A stretch of 64,000 nt of DNA, taken from Parvularculaceae bacterium (lineage in GTDB: Bacteria > Pseudomonadota > Alphaproteobacteria > Caulobacterales > Parvularculaceae). The translations under genes and the position numbers were made by a program. Location: NCBI GenBank assembly GCA_028284065.1, contig JANQSJ010000013.1, positions 53,538 to 117,537 of the forward strand, in the 5' to 3' direction. Positions 44,659-54,452 of this stretch are shown piece by piece; positions within the stretch are counted from its first letter, which is position 1; each line of letters opens with the position of its first letter. The notes under the pieces are model-generated. The model was given only the letters and a program-made list of their open reading frames with translations. It was not told the DNA's origin and made no database searches.

Positions 44659-46071
44659 TTACCGGCCCTTCGCCCCAATCAGCGTCAGCGTCTTCTGGCG
44701 GCCGTCCATATAGGCGACCGTCGCGCCGTCAAAGTAAGCGTCCTCCTCGGCCTTGAAAACGACGTCCTGTCCGCCCCACTCCGGCACCGAATACGTCGCG
44801 TTGAGCTCGATCGCCCACGTCGTATGCGGATAAAGCGGATGCGTTCCATTCGGGTGATCATATCCCTGATCGTCCCACCATCCGATCGGCGACCCGGCCG
44901 CATGGCCGTGAAAGCCAATCTGGTGCGAGTAAATGCTTGGCCGAAGGCCGTCGGCGAGCGCCGCTTCGCGCGCCGTTTTGAGGATTTCATTGCTAGTTAG
45001 GCCCGCTTCAAATGCGGCGGTCAGATGATCCTGCACCCTGTTTGCGGCGGCGAGGCCGTCCTTCAGACCCTGGGGCGCGTCGGACTCGCCGTCTTTCAGG
45101 ACATAGGCGTGATGCTGCGTGTCCGTATTAAGGCCAAGATAGGTGACGCCGAAGTCGAGGTGCAGGAAATCGCCGCGGCGGATCGTTTGATCCGCCTTGC
45201 GCGCGGCGGCCTGGACCTCGCTTTCCTTCTTTAGCGGGCCGCCGTCGGCGCGCTGGATGCTGACGGAGGGGTGAAACCAGGTGGCGAGGCCAAGGTCCTG
45301 CACCCGCTGGCGCATCCACCACACAACGTCCTGAGTGGTCGTTTCGCCGGGCGTAATCGTCCTGTCGGAAAAGGCTTCGGCGATGATCGACCGGGCGATG
45401 CGGACGAGTCCCGGATATCGCTCACGCTCTTCCTTTATGCGGGTCTCGAGCCAGCGCGTCGCAAGGAAGCCCGTCTCCTCAATTCTCTTACGATATTTTG
45501 CCGGCAAAGCGTCTCTGAGGCCGCGGCTCTGGCTCGCAGACATGCCGTCGCCAAGGGCGTCGACGCGGTCGACATTGACGATGATCTTTTTCGGGTCGCG
45601 TTCCTCAACGATGTCGGCGATGCGCTTCCACTGGTCAGGCTCTTCCTCGGGGTTCCAGGCCGCGGGAAACAGCGCCGTCGTCTCCGCATCGCCTCTGGCG
45701 TCGATCGAATAGCGCGACACGGCGAGGCGTTCGACCCCCGCTTCCCCGCCGCGGTCATGAAAGATGAGCACCGTGCGCCGGCGCGCGTTTAGCCAGGTGG
45801 CGGGGAGCATCGTCCGGACGACGGGATCTTCATTGTACTCCCGCGCGATGAGGATCCACATGTCGGCGTCCGCCTCGCGCATGATCTGCGGAACCACCGT
45901 ATCGAGACGTTTTTTCAGCCACTGATCGCGCAACGCCGCGCGCTCGCGCATGGAGAGGATGTCCGGAGTCTCTGGATTGACCGGCCATGGCGTCTCCCGC
46001 GTCTCAGCGGCATGCAGAACCGACCCCAAACAGAACGTTATCGTCGCGCATGCGATCGCCAGACCCCGCAT
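44659..46071 (-). CDS. Secreted M24-family metallopeptidase (Xaa-Pro aminopeptidase-like)
   Basis: 470 residues with a signal peptide (LAIACATITFCLGSVLHA). The C-terminal pita-bread domain has LDFGVTYLGLNTDTQHHAYV with two metal Asp, SHQIGFHGHAAGSP with metal His, and IELNATYSVPEWG with metal Glu. The N-terminal half is the creatinase-type domain. Start at ATG 46071, preceded by AAGGAGGAA; the 18-base longer reading uses TTG and lies inside that ribosome site. Likely a periplasmic peptidase or dipeptidase. Confidence 0.85.
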   Translation of the reverse strand: MRGLAIACATITFCLGSVLHAAETRETPWPVNPETPDILSMRERAALRDQWLKKRLDTVVPQIMREADADMWILIAREYNEDPVVRTMLPATWLNARRRTVLIFHDRGGEAGVERLAVSRYSIDARGDAETTALFPAAWNPEEEPDQWKRIADIVEERDPKKIIVNVDRVDALGDGMSASQSRGLRDALPAKYRKRIEETGFLATRWLETRIKEERERYPGLVRIARSIIAEAFSDRTITPGETTTQDVVWWMRQRVQDLGLATWFHPSVSIQRADGGPLKKESEVQAAARKADQTIRRGDFLHLDFGVTYLGLNTDTQHHAYVLKDGESDAPQGLKDGLAAANRVQDHLTAAFEAGLTSNEILKTAREAALADGLRPSIYSHQIGFHGHAAGSPIGWWDDQGYDHPNGTHPLYPHTTWAIELNATYSVPEWGGQDVVFKAEEDAYFDGATVAYMDGRQKTLTLIGAKGR

Positions 46072-46143
46072 CGCCCATTCCTCCTTCAAATCGTTGGATT
46101 GGAAGATAGGACAAGCCGCGAAAGCGCGCCAATGATGAATGCG

Positions 46144-48597
46144 TCAGGCCGCGTCCTCGCCGACAAGGATGTCGCGCTTTCCGGCGTGATTCGCCGGACT
46201 GACGACGCCTTCCTCCTCCATCCGCTCGATCAGCGTCGCGGCGCGGTTATAGCCGATCTGAAGCCGCCGCTGGATATAGGACGTCGACGCCTTGCGGTCG
46301 CGCAACACGACCGCCACCGCCTTGTCGTAAAGCGCATCGCCAGAGGACGTGTTGCCGCCAATGTCGAGGCCCGCCATGCCTTCGTCGTCCTCGGACATTT
46401 CGGTGACTTCTTGCACGTAGTCCGGCTTGCCCTGCTTTTTCAGGTGCTTGACGACCTTCTCCACCTCGTCGTCGGAGACGAACGCGCCGTGCACGCGCGT
46501 GATGCGCCCGCCGCCGGCCATGTGCAGCATATCGCCCTGTCCCAGCAACTGCTCGGCCCCCTGCTCGCCGAGAATGGTCCGGGAGTCGATCTTCGACGTC
46601 ACCTGGAAACTGATCCGGGTGGGGAAGTTCGCCTTGATCGTGCCGGTGATGACGTCGACCGACGGCCGCTGGGTCGCCATGATGAGATGAATGCCGGCCG
46701 CGCGCGCCATCTGCGCGAGGCGCTGGACCATCGCCTCGATGTCCTTGCCGGCGACCATCATCAGGTCCGCGACCTCGTCGATGATGACGACGATGAACGG
46801 CATCGGTTCGTAGTCGAGCTCTTCGGTCTCGTAGATCGGCTCGCCGGTCTCCTGGTCGTAGCCCGTATGAACGGTGCGCGAGAGCGTCTCGCCGTTCTCC
46901 TCCGCCTCCTCGACGCGCTGGTTGAAGCCGGTGATGTTCCTGACGCCGACCTTCGACATGCGCCGGTATCGCTCCTCCATCTCCTTCACGGTCCATTTGA
47001 GCGCGACGACGGCCTTGCGCGGATCAGTGACGACGGGAGACAGGAGATGCGGGATGCCTTCGTATACGGAGAGCTCCAGCATCTTCGGGTCGATCATGAT
47101 GAGCTTGCATTGATCTGGTGGCAGCCGGTAGAGCAGCGACAGGATCATGACATTGATCCCCACCGACTTGCCCGAGCCCGTGGTGCCGGCGATGAGAAGG
47201 TGCGGCATCCGCGCCAGGTCGGCGAATATGGGCTCGCCGCCGATCGACTTGCCAAGGGCGAGCGTTAGGTCGCCGCGCGAACCCTCATAGGCCGGGGCCG
47301 CCATCATCTCACGGATGAAAACAGTCTCACGGTTCTGGTTCGGCAGTTCGATGCCGATGGCGTTTCGCCCGGGGATCACGGCGACGCGGGCGGCGATGGC
47401 GCTCATCGACCGGGCGATATCGTCGGCGAGGCCGATAACGCGTGAGGACTTGACGCCCGCGGCGGGCTCAAGCTCGTACAGCGTCACCACCGGACCGGGG
47501 CGCACATTGATGATCTCGCCGCGGACGCCGAAATCAGCGAGCACGGTCTCCAGCATGCGGGCGTTCTTGTCGAGCGCCTCGTCGGAGACAGTCGCGGCCT
47601 TGATGGCGGGCGGCTTGGCGAAGAGATTGAGCGCCGGCAGTTGGTAGTCGCCGGGCGAGAAGTTCGGCAGGGAGGGCTGGACTTCGGCCGCCTCGCGCCT
47701 GCTTTTCTTCTTGTTCGGCCGGGTCCGGATGATATTCCGAGCGCGCTGCGGGATCGCCTCGTCGTCGAAATCATCGCTAAGCGACGCGTCGCCGAGCGAA
47801 GCCCCGCCGGGAGGCGCCTTGAGCGGGGGGTCGTCCCGAAACGGATTGTCTCCTTCGCGCGCATGGAGCGGCGGCTCCGCAGCCGGCGGCCGCGCCGCGT
47901 CCCCGCCGATGCCCGGCAGACTGAGGCCCGCCTTCTCCAGGCGGCGCGCAAGACGTCGGGCCAGATAGGAAAACGCCGCGGCGCCGGCGCGCGCGCGCGC
48001 GGCGGTCAGGCCAAGCACGAACGACTGCGCCGCGAGCGCGCAAAACCCCGCGGCGATCGCAAGCAGCGCCGCCGGCCGCGCGCCGCCGAGAAGGTCTGCG
48101 CTCGCGGCGAAAAGCGCATCGCCCAGGACGCCGCCAACGCCGACGACATAGGGCCATGTCGCCGGCAAAGGCGCGGCCGCCAGGGCGAACGCGGCGAGGC
48201 CAATCGCAAACGGCGCGGCGGCGAACCTCAGCCAGGCGACGGCCGGCGTGCGCGCCGGCAGAAGGCGCGCGCCGCCGGCGATCGCGGCTGAACCCCAGAC
48301 GAAAAACGCGGCCGGGACGAGCCAGGCGCCGCCGCCCACAAGCTGAAGCGCGAGATCCGCGACAATGGCGCCTGACGCGCCTGCGGCGTTCGAGACGCCT
48401 GCGGGCGTCGCGAGGTTGAACGTCGGATCGTTGATCGAATGCGTCGCCAGAGCGAGGACGCCCCACAGGCCGAGGGCGATGAGCGACGCGCCGCCGCCAT
48501 AGGCCAGGAATGCGCGGCGCGCATCGCCGAGGCGCTCGGGCAATGTGCGAACTTCATCGCGGCGGGCGCGCCTGGCGCGTGTCGAACGTCTCGGCAT
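46144..48597 (-). CDS. ftsK: DNA translocase FtsK
   Basis: 817-residue septum-anchored ATPase that pumps chromosome ends apart at division. Four N-terminal membrane segments (about residues 30-190), a Pro/Arg/acidic linker of about 120 residues, then the FtsK motor: [12 protein letters not shown] (Walker A), [32 protein letters not shown] (Walker B) and [25 protein letters not shown]. The C-terminal gamma winged helix ends [37 protein letters not shown], which reads polar KOPS sites. Start at ATG 48597. An inverted TTAACC palindrome lies upstream. Confidence 0.95.
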   Translation of the reverse strand: MPRRSTRARRARRDEVRTLPERLGDARRAFLAYGGGASLIALGLWGVLALATHSINDPTFNLATPAGVSNAAGASGAIVADLALQLVGGGAWLVPAAFFVWGSAAIAGGARLLPARTPAVAWLRFAAAPFAIGLAAFALAAAPLPATWPYVVGVGGVLGDALFAASADLLGGARPAALLAIAAGFCALAAQSFVLGLTAARARAGAAAFSYLARRLARRLEKAGLSLPGIGGDAARPPAAEPPLHAREGDNPFRDDPPLKAPPGGASLGDASLSDDFDDEAIPQRARNIIRTRPNKKKSRREAAEVQPSLPNFSPGDYQLPALNLFAKPPAIKAATVSDEALDKNARMLETVLADFGVRGEIINVRPGPVVTLYELEPAAGVKSSRVIGLADDIARSMSAIAARVAVIPGRNAIGIELPNQNRETVFIREMMAAPAYEGSRGDLTLALGKSIGGEPIFADLARMPHLLIAGTTGSGKSVGINVMILSLLYRLPPDQCKLIMIDPKMLELSVYEGIPHLLSPVVTDPRKAVVALKWTVKEMEERYRRMSKVGVRNITGFNQRVEEAEENGETLSRTVHTGYDQETGEPIYETEELDYEPMPFIVVIIDEVADLMMVAGKDIEAMVQRLAQMARAAGIHLIMATQRPSVDVITGTIKANFPTRISFQVTSKIDSRTILGEQGAEQLLGQGDMLHMAGGGRITRVHGAFVSDDEVEKVVKHLKKQGKPDYVQEVTEMSEDDEGMAGLDIGGNTSSGDALYDKAVAVVLRDRKASTSYIQRRLQIGYNRAATLIERMEEEGVVSPANHAGKRDILVGEDAA

Positions 48598-48673
48598 TGG
48601 ATCGTCGGCGATTGCTGGCGTTGCGGCCGGCGGACGGCCGCTTTTGCACTTTCGCACGAAGGAGCGAAAAATG

Positions 48674-48691
48674 GGTTAATCCGCGTTAACC
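48674..48691. promoter_or_regulatory. TTAACC palindrome upstream of ftsK
   Basis: GGTTAA (48674-48679) and TTAACC (48686-48691) are inverted with 6 bp between, 77-94 bp upstream of the ftsK start. CtrA boxes use TTAA-N7-TTAAC, so this is close but one base short; each half is a CtrA half-site. A dyad-binding regulator is also possible. Confidence 0.35.
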
Positions 48692-48758
48692 TTTGCGCGA
48701 TGCGGGTGGGCGGCGTGCGCCGCCTGCCGGATGCGAGCCTATCGACACGCTCGCCTCG

Positions 48759-48830
48759 ACGGTTCGCGAACTCCCGATTGGCATCGAGATCAAGATCAAT
48801 CCGGTGGAGTCCAGTGGATTCGGCTTCGCT
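48759..48830 (-). pseudogene. Remnant of an ammonium transporter C-terminal tail
   Basis: Translated on the minus strand this stretch reads EAESTGLHRIDLDLDANREFANR, matching the last residues of the intact transporter about 1.3 kb away (EAESTGLDRIELGLEAYPEFANR) at 16 of 23 positions, in frame. The stop codon that follows in the intact gene is lost here, and no other transporter sequence remains. It lies in the 273-bp gap between ftsK and the hydrolase gene, so it is a decayed duplicate fragment. Confidence 0.65.
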
Positions 48831-48870
48831 GACGACGACTAAGACGTTTTGCGGCTTGTGCGCCAAAGGA

Positions 48871-49884
48871 TCACTGCTTGCTACGACAGGTCGGATTGCG
48901 GAGAAACGTCGTTACCTCGCGGGCCGTTTCGCCCTCCTCGACGACGAAGAGATAATGGTCACTGTCAAAGAAGCGGCGTATGCGATTGCAATCGACCTCG
49001 GATCGAAAGCGTTCAATTTGACCTTCAACAAATGGTCGCCATACCTCGTCGACATAAGTTTGAGCCGCGCGCGCCAAATCGCGATCGGCGTCGTCCGGTA
49101 TCGACGGGTGCGTGCGCGGAACATTATACAGCGCCAACGACGGCGCGCGCACGTCCTCATACTCCAAATCGTAGTTTGAAAGCCCGGCGTTCAGCGGCGC
49201 GGCGACAGCGCCGGGCAATCCGATCCGCCATGTGCCGTCAGGAATTTGTACGGCACCCGCCTCAAAATTCACCTCCATGGCGTCCGACCAGAAGCCGAAC
49301 TGGCTCCTGTACCAATCCTTCAGCGTTTCTCGACTTGCAAAATCCTCAGTGGTCGGCGCACGCGGAACTATGGGGTCGCCGGCGTACGCCCCGGCCAGGT
49401 CAGAGTGATCAAGGGCCGCGTCGATATAGATCAACGCGTCAACCCGGTCGGGATAGCGAGCCGCGAACGCGGTAATCTCGTCGCCCGCAATCGAGTGGCC
49501 GGCAAGCGCCGCGCGCTCGATTCCCTGCTGATCAAGAAACGCGCGAATGTCCAAGGCCAGCTCAGGAATTGCATACCCAGAGGTTGCGCGCGTCGAGGCA
49601 CCGTGACCGCGCCGGGTCAGGGCAAGAACGCGATGGGTCGGCGTGAAGCGCTTGGCAAAGTCGCGCCAGACATGCGCCGTATCGGACATGCCCGAGAGCA
49701 AGACAATCACGTCACCTTCGCCGCCATAGTCAATAAAATGGAGTTTTGCACCGTCATAAGAAACAAATGCGCCCTCGATCGGGTCGGCGACAATCGGCGG
49801 GCCGTCCCGTACTGTAGGGCTAACGCAAGCAGAAATCGGGAGCCAAATGACCAATAACGCCAAAATCTTCGCCAGCCGACACAT
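48871..49884 (-). CDS. Alpha/beta hydrolase lipoprotein
   Basis: 337 residues. The N-terminus (LLVIWLPISAC) is a lipoprotein signal with the cysteine at about residue 20. Hydrolase motifs: VIVLLSGMSDTAHVW, LTRRGHGAS, nucleophile GHSIAGDE near residue 150, and FDSDHYLFVVEE carrying the likely catalytic His. The helical cap between strands 6 and 7 is large. Substrate unknown. The G+C seems slightly lower than neighbours. It lies between the transporter gene and its decayed fragment. Confidence 0.78.
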   Translation of the reverse strand: MCRLAKILALLVIWLPISACVSPTVRDGPPIVADPIEGAFVSYDGAKLHFIDYGGEGDVIVLLSGMSDTAHVWRDFAKRFTPTHRVLALTRRGHGASTRATSGYAIPELALDIRAFLDQQGIERAALAGHSIAGDEITAFAARYPDRVDALIYIDAALDHSDLAGAYAGDPIVPRAPTTEDFASRETLKDWYRSQFGFWSDAMEVNFEAGAVQIPDGTWRIGLPGAVAAPLNAGLSNYDLEYEDVRAPSLALYNVPRTHPSIPDDADRDLARAAQTYVDEVWRPFVEGQIERFRSEVDCNRIRRFFDSDHYLFVVEEGETAREVTTFLRNPTCRSKQ

Positions 49885-50055
49885 CGGATTTCCCCTCCGA
49901 AGTTTCGGACAACACGATAGTCACCGCGCGATCAGGCGCAAGGCATGCTCGGCGGTCCAAGACGAGGCGTTATCTATTCGCGTCGGGCCGTCCGCCCGCG
50001 CGGCGCGACGAACCCTACCGGGCCAGCAAAGCCTTTTCCAAAGTTCTTGCAAGCC

Positions 50056-51384
50056 TCACCTATTCGCGAACTCCGGATAAGCCTCAAGACCAAGCTCAAT
50101 CCGATCGAGCCCCGTTGATTCCGCTTCGCCGCTAGCGCGCACGCCGATGGAATAGCGCAGCATCGTCCAGAACGCCATGCTCATCCCGAACACGAAGACG
50201 GCGTTCATCACGATCCCTACCAATTGACCGAGCACCGACGCCTCGCCATTCGTCCACGGCACGATCAGGGTGCCCCATATCCCGCACAACAGATGCGCCG
50301 GTATCGCGCCGACGACATCGTCGATCCGCAACCGGTCAAGAAGCGGCACCGACGCCGTTACGATGACGCCGCCGATCGCGCCGATCATCACCGACTGCCA
50401 GATGGCCGGCGCCAGCGGTTCGGCGGTGATGGAGACGAGCCCGCCGATGGCGCCATTCAGAACGATCGTAAGGTCCGTTTTCTTGTAGATAAACGACGTC
50501 ATGGCGACCGCGGCCATCACGCCGCCGCACGCGGCCATGTTGGTGTTGACGATGACGTTCGCCACGGAGACGGCGTCCTCGATCGTGCCGAGCGCCAGCT
50601 GTGAGCCGCCGTTAAAGCCGAACCAACCGAGCCAGAGAATGAAGGTCCCAAGGGTCGCAAGCGGCAGGTTCGAGCCTGGCATCGGCGTCGCGCGCCCGCC
50701 CACATAGCGCCCGGTCCGTGGGCCGAGCACGAGCGCGCCGGCGAGCGCCGCCCAGCCGCCCGTCGCATGGACGAGCGTCGACCCGGCGAAATCCGAAAAC
50801 GCCCATTCGGCGTCAAGATACCCCCCGCCCCACTCCCACGAAGCCTGGATCGGATAGATGAGGCCCGTAAGAAGGGCGACGAAAATCAGGAACGGCCACA
50901 GCTTGATGCGTTCCGCGAGCGTGCCTGAGACGATCGACGCCGCCGTCGCCACAAACACCATCTGGAAATACCAGTCGGACGACGCCGCATAGCCGGTGTT
51001 CAGGATGTCCGCATCGTCCGCCGACCAGAAGCCGAACGTGCCGAGGAGCCCGCCGGTCTCAACGCCATAAATGAGGTTGTAGCCGGTGAGCCACACCATC
51101 AGCCCGGCGATGGAGTAAAGCGCTATGTTCTTCAGACAGATCGTCGCGGCGTTCTTCGAGCGGACAAGGCCCGTCTCCAGCATGCAGAATCCGGCGGCCA
51201 TGAACATCACCACCATGCCGCAGAACAGGAACAGGAGCGTGTTGAACACGACGCGGGAGGTATCGGTGGCCGGCGCGGCGTCCTGCGCCAGCGCGCCGTC
51301 GGCGAAGCCGGCAGCAGCAAGACCGAGGATAGAAACAATGATCGCGGCGCGTCGAAACAGCCGGTCCATGGAAAATTCTGGCAT
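50056..51384 (-). CDS. amtB: Ammonium transporter
   Basis: 442-residue Amt/Rh-family channel with a cleavable signal or first membrane segment (IIVSILGLAAAGFADGALA), then eleven membrane segments. GWAALAGALVLGPRTGRY follows the conserved HATGG pore region, and LWLGWFGFNGGSQLAL and HLLCGIWGTL carry twin-His pore elements. GGAGGGG lies six bases upstream of the start at 51384. Unlike the usual arrangement no glnK is adjacent. The C-terminal tail is duplicated as a remnant near ftsK. Confidence 0.93.
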   Translation of the reverse strand: MPEFSMDRLFRRAAIIVSILGLAAAGFADGALAQDAAPATDTSRVVFNTLLFLFCGMVVMFMAAGFCMLETGLVRSKNAATICLKNIALYSIAGLMVWLTGYNLIYGVETGGLLGTFGFWSADDADILNTGYAASSDWYFQMVFVATAASIVSGTLAERIKLWPFLIFVALLTGLIYPIQASWEWGGGYLDAEWAFSDFAGSTLVHATGGWAALAGALVLGPRTGRYVGGRATPMPGSNLPLATLGTFILWLGWFGFNGGSQLALGTIEDAVSVANVIVNTNMAACGGVMAAVAMTSFIYKKTDLTIVLNGAIGGLVSITAEPLAPAIWQSVMIGAIGGVIVTASVPLLDRLRIDDVVGAIPAHLLCGIWGTLIVPWTNGEASVLGQLVGIVMNAVFVFGMSMAFWTMLRYSIGVRASGEAESTGLDRIELGLEAYPEFANR

Positions 51385-51560
51385 TTACGGCCCCTCCGGC
51401 GGCGCCTTCAGTCGGCGCGCTTATCGTACGTAGAGGAAAAGGCTAAAGCTCGCCGTGCCGCAATGCAACATGGGGCGCGATCGACGGCTCTCGGGAAGCG
51501 GCGCCGGCGAGACGCGCTGTCGCCTCGCCAATGAAGCGGGACCGGCGTAAGAGATGCCGC

Positions 51561-52844
51561 ATGTCCGCTCAGTCCGAACCTTCACATCAGAATAGCACCG
51601 TCGACGAGCCATCTTGCGACGTCGCAATTGTGGGCGGCGGCCTCGCCGGCGCGACATTGGCGCTCGCGCTTGCGCGAGAGGGCTTCTCCTGCGCCGTCAT
51701 CGACGCCATCGACCCCGCGACGATGCGCGCGGCGGCGTTTGACGGCCGCGTCACGGCGCTCGCCTTCGCCGCCGCGCGGATGTTTCGGCGGCTCGGCCTG
51801 TGGGATGCGATCTCCAGCGATGCGGAGCCCATTCGCGATATTCTCGTCACGGACGGCGCCCTCAAAAGCCCGTCGCGGCGCGGCGGCGTCGCCGACAGCC
51901 GCCTCCACTTCGACGGCCGCGACCTCGAAGGCGAGGAAATCCTCGGCTGGATTGTGGAAAACCGCATCCTCCGAGACGCCCTATTTCATGAATTGGAGGC
52001 GTCGGACGACGTCAGCATCTTTGCGCCCGCGCGGTGCGCCGAGGCGGACTTCGGCGGCGGGCGCGCTTGCCTCGCGCTCGAAGATGGCCGTCGCATATCG
52101 GCGTCGTTGATCGTTGCGGCTGACGGCAAAAACTCCCCGCTTGCCGCGCGCGCCGGCATTCGCGCGCATTCATGGGGCTACGGACAGAAGGGCATCGTCG
52201 TCACGGTCGGGCATGAGCGCCCCCACCGCGGCGTCGCGCAGGAATATTTCCTGCCCGGGGGACCATTCGCCATCCTTCCGATGACGGAAAATCGCTGCTC
52301 GCTGGTCTGGACGGATCGGGCGGCGGCGGCGGACGCCCATATGGCGCTCGACGACGACGCCTTTCTTAACGCTATCGCCGACCGCTTTGGCGACTATCTT
52401 GGCGCACTGCGTCTCGCCGGGCCGCGCTTTTCTTTTCCGCTCGGCCTCAATTTCGCCGAACGTTTCACGGCGCCCCGGCTGGCGCTCGTCGGGGACGCGG
52501 CGCGCGCCATTCACCCGATCGCCGGGCAGGGGTTCAATCTCGGCCTTAAAGACGTCGCGGCGCTGGTTGACGTGCTGTCCGCTGCGCGCGGGACCGGCCG
52601 CGACATCGGCGACGCAGGCGTCCTCGGCGAGTATGATCGCTGGCGCCGCTTTGATTCCGTCGCCCTCGCCTTCGGCACCGACGCGCTCAATCGTCTGTTC
52701 TCGAATGACCTTGCCCCCATCCGCGCCGCGCGGCGGCTCGGGCTGGCCGCCGTCAATGCGGTCGGCCCGCTGAAGAAGGCGTTCATGCGGGAGTCGGGGG
52801 CGGATATTGGCCGCCTGCCGCGCCTTTTGCAGCCCGGGGGCTGA
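51561..52844 (+). CDS. FAD-dependent ubiquinone hydroxylase, UbiH/UbiF/VisC family
   Basis: 427-residue monooxygenase that hydroxylates the ubiquinone ring. VAIVGGGLAGATLALALA binds FAD; the second dinucleotide motif is LVGDAARAIHPIAGQGFNLGLKD (split) near residue 310, the UbiH/COQ6 signature. Which ring position it oxidises cannot be decided by eye. Start at ATG 51561, 30 bases inside a longer reading. The TGA stop sits at the edge of an intergenic repeat. Confidence 0.85.
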   Translation: MSAQSEPSHQNSTVDEPSCDVAIVGGGLAGATLALALAREGFSCAVIDAIDPATMRAAAFDGRVTALAFAAARMFRRLGLWDAISSDAEPIRDILVTDGALKSPSRRGGVADSRLHFDGRDLEGEEILGWIVENRILRDALFHELEASDDVSIFAPARCAEADFGGGRACLALEDGRRISASLIVAADGKNSPLAARAGIRAHSWGYGQKGIVVTVGHERPHRGVAQEYFLPGGPFAILPMTENRCSLVWTDRAAAADAHMALDDDAFLNAIADRFGDYLGALRLAGPRFSFPLGLNFAERFTAPRLALVGDAARAIHPIAGQGFNLGLKDVAALVDVLSAARGTGRDIGDAGVLGEYDRWRRFDSVALAFGTDALNRLFSNDLAPIRAARRLGLAAVNAVGPLKKAFMRESGADIGRLPRLLQPGG

Positions 52845-52945
52845 AGCGTCGTCGCTTCAATCAGAATCGGGACGACGCTCTAAGTCTTTGTTGTTGCGCG
52901 TTCCCGACCGGCCAACCGCCGACACTTGGCCTCGAAACGCTTTAG
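52841..52945 (+). repeat. 105-bp intergenic repeat, copy A
   Basis: Begins CTGAAGCGTCGTCGC and ends CGAAACGCTTTAG. It differs from the copy at 60331-60435 at about a dozen of 105 positions. The ends are inverted relative to each other (CTAAAGCGT-type). The left end contains the stop of the Ubi hydroxylase and the right end, on the minus strand, the TAA of the aspartic protease. Its left half can form a stem AGCGTCGT/ACGACGCT followed by a T-rich tract. Confidence 0.8.
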
Positions 52946-53472
52946 CCTCGCAACACGAGTTCCCCATTGCGGGTCTCGACGCTCTTCAGGCGCGAGAGAA
53001 AGCTCATGCCGAGGAGATTCACGTCAAGCTGGGCGTCGGGCAGGATAAACGCCTTAACGTCATCGACCTTCAACTCGCCCACTTGCATCGTAGCCAGCGT
53101 GACATAGGCGGCGTGCGTCTCGCCGTTCGCAGTGCGCATGGCGTGCGTGTACTCGGCCTGACGCGGAAAAATCCCGGCGGCGTTCGCGTCGCTCTCGCGC
53201 AGGACGACGTAACTCGCCCCTGTGTCCACAAGAAAGTTCGATGACCGACTATTCACGTCGACGGCGACGAAGAACTGCGCGTGCGGCCCTGGCCGGATCC
53301 GCACTTCCCGTCCTGCGCCGGCGAAATAGGAGTCGAGCGGCACGTCAGCTACGGCCGCCTCAGCGGCCGCGGCGTCAGCGTCCCGCCCAACGGGCCCATA
53401 GGTCTCAAGCAGGCGGACCCCGAAGATCGCGGCCAACACCACAAGAACGGCGAAAACGAACTCTGAACGCAT
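52942..53472 (-). CDS. Membrane-anchored retropepsin-like aspartic protease
   Basis: 176 residues. One N-terminal membrane segment (VFAVLVVLAAIFGVRLL), a linker, then an aspartyl protease domain with NFLVDTGASYVVL (catalytic Asp) and the partner strand VNLLGMSFLSRL. This is the clan AA, TIGR02281-like family of alphaproteobacterial periplasmic proteases that act as dimers. Start at ATG 53472; the longer GTG reading adds three residues. Its stop codon lies in the right end of repeat copy A. Confidence 0.85.
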   Translation of the reverse strand: MRSEFVFAVLVVLAAIFGVRLLETYGPVGRDADAAAAEAAVADVPLDSYFAGAGREVRIRPGPHAQFFVAVDVNSRSSNFLVDTGASYVVLRESDANAAGIFPRQAEYTHAMRTANGETHAAYVTLATMQVGELKVDDVKAFILPDAQLDVNLLGMSFLSRLKSVETRNGELVLRG

Positions 53473-53621
53473 GGAAGGCACGCAACTTTACTCAACGTTT
53501 CGGCCATGCGTACGCCGAACCCGCCTTTGGCGCGCTCAGCCTCCGAACAGACCGCGACGGAGAGTGCCGTTAAATGGCTAATGAAGGCGGCGGCGGGCCG
53601 ATAGAATCGCGGCCGCGGCGT

Positions 53622-54446
53622 TCACGTTTCGATAACGCTGTCGATAACGGGGTCCATGCCGTGAAGCCCGGGTCGGCGCCCCTCGGCCCATGTCCTGCTC
53701 GCCCACACCGCCGCCTCGATCGCGCCGCGCGCAAACAGGGAGCGGTCGAGCGCGCGGTGTCGCAGCTCCACAATCTCCTGGTCGCCGACAAAGGCCACGC
53801 TGTGATCGCCGATAACGCCGCCGCCGCGCGACACGGCGAACCCGATGTCGCCGGATCCGCGCGCCCCGCCGCGATCGCCGGACTCGCGCGACGCCGTGTC
53901 GCCGCGACCCATATCCACCGCATCAGCGAGCATGAGCGCGGTGCCCGATGGCGCATCGACCTTGCGCCGGTGATGGGCTTCGGCGATCTCCGCATCGAAA
54001 TGAGATGGCGACAGGACCTTCGCGGCGTCAGCGACGAGGCGCGCCAGTAGATTGACGCCGAGGCTCATATTCCCAGCCTTGACGATCAAGGTCGTTTCGG
54101 CCGCGCGGGCGATCCGCGCTTCCTGCGCCTCATCGAAGCCCGTCGCGCCGATGACGAGTGGCGCGCCGACGGCGGCCGCCCGTTCTGCGTTCTCCGCCGC
54201 CGCGGCGGCCAGCGAAAAATCAATGACGCATATCTCCGCGCCCAGCGCCACGTCTTCGGCGGTAACGATCGGTACGCTGATGGGGTCGATACCCGACGCA
54301 GCGCCCGCGTCCGTTCCAAGGGCGGCGTGCCCCGGCGCTTCAATCGCCGCGGCGACGTCGACGCGCGCATCGCCCGCCGCCTCGCGGATAAGCGCGGCGC
54401 CCATGCGCCCGGCGGCGCCGGCGATGGCGAGCAGATGCGGCGCCAT
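53622..54446 (-). CDS. dapB: 4-Hydroxy-tetrahydrodipicolinate reductase
   Basis: 274-residue NAD(P)H-dependent enzyme of lysine and diaminopimelate synthesis. IAGAAGRMGAAL binds the cofactor; AEAHHRRKVDAPSGTAL is the family signature with catalytic His and Lys; GDHSVAFVGDQEIVELRH is the conserved C-terminal block. Lies 6 bp after the M1 peptidase gene on the same strand, which implies one transcript. Confidence 0.95.
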   Translation of the reverse strand: MAPHLLAIAGAAGRMGAALIREAAGDARVDVAAAIEAPGHAALGTDAGAASGIDPISVPIVTAEDVALGAEICVIDFSLAAAAAENAERAAAVGAPLVIGATGFDEAQEARIARAAETTLIVKAGNMSLGVNLLARLVADAAKVLSPSHFDAEIAEAHHRRKVDAPSGTALMLADAVDMGRGDTASRESGDRGGARGSGDIGFAVSRGGGVIGDHSVAFVGDQEIVELRHRALDRSLFARGAIEAAVWASRTWAEGRRPGLHGMDPVIDSVIET

Positions 54447-54452
54447 CGCGCG

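Noticed and set aside
46012..47268. A 418-codon open frame antisense to ftsK
   Set aside because: It is the complement of a strongly conserved FtsK motor domain and has no recognisable protein features; long antisense frames are common at this G+C.
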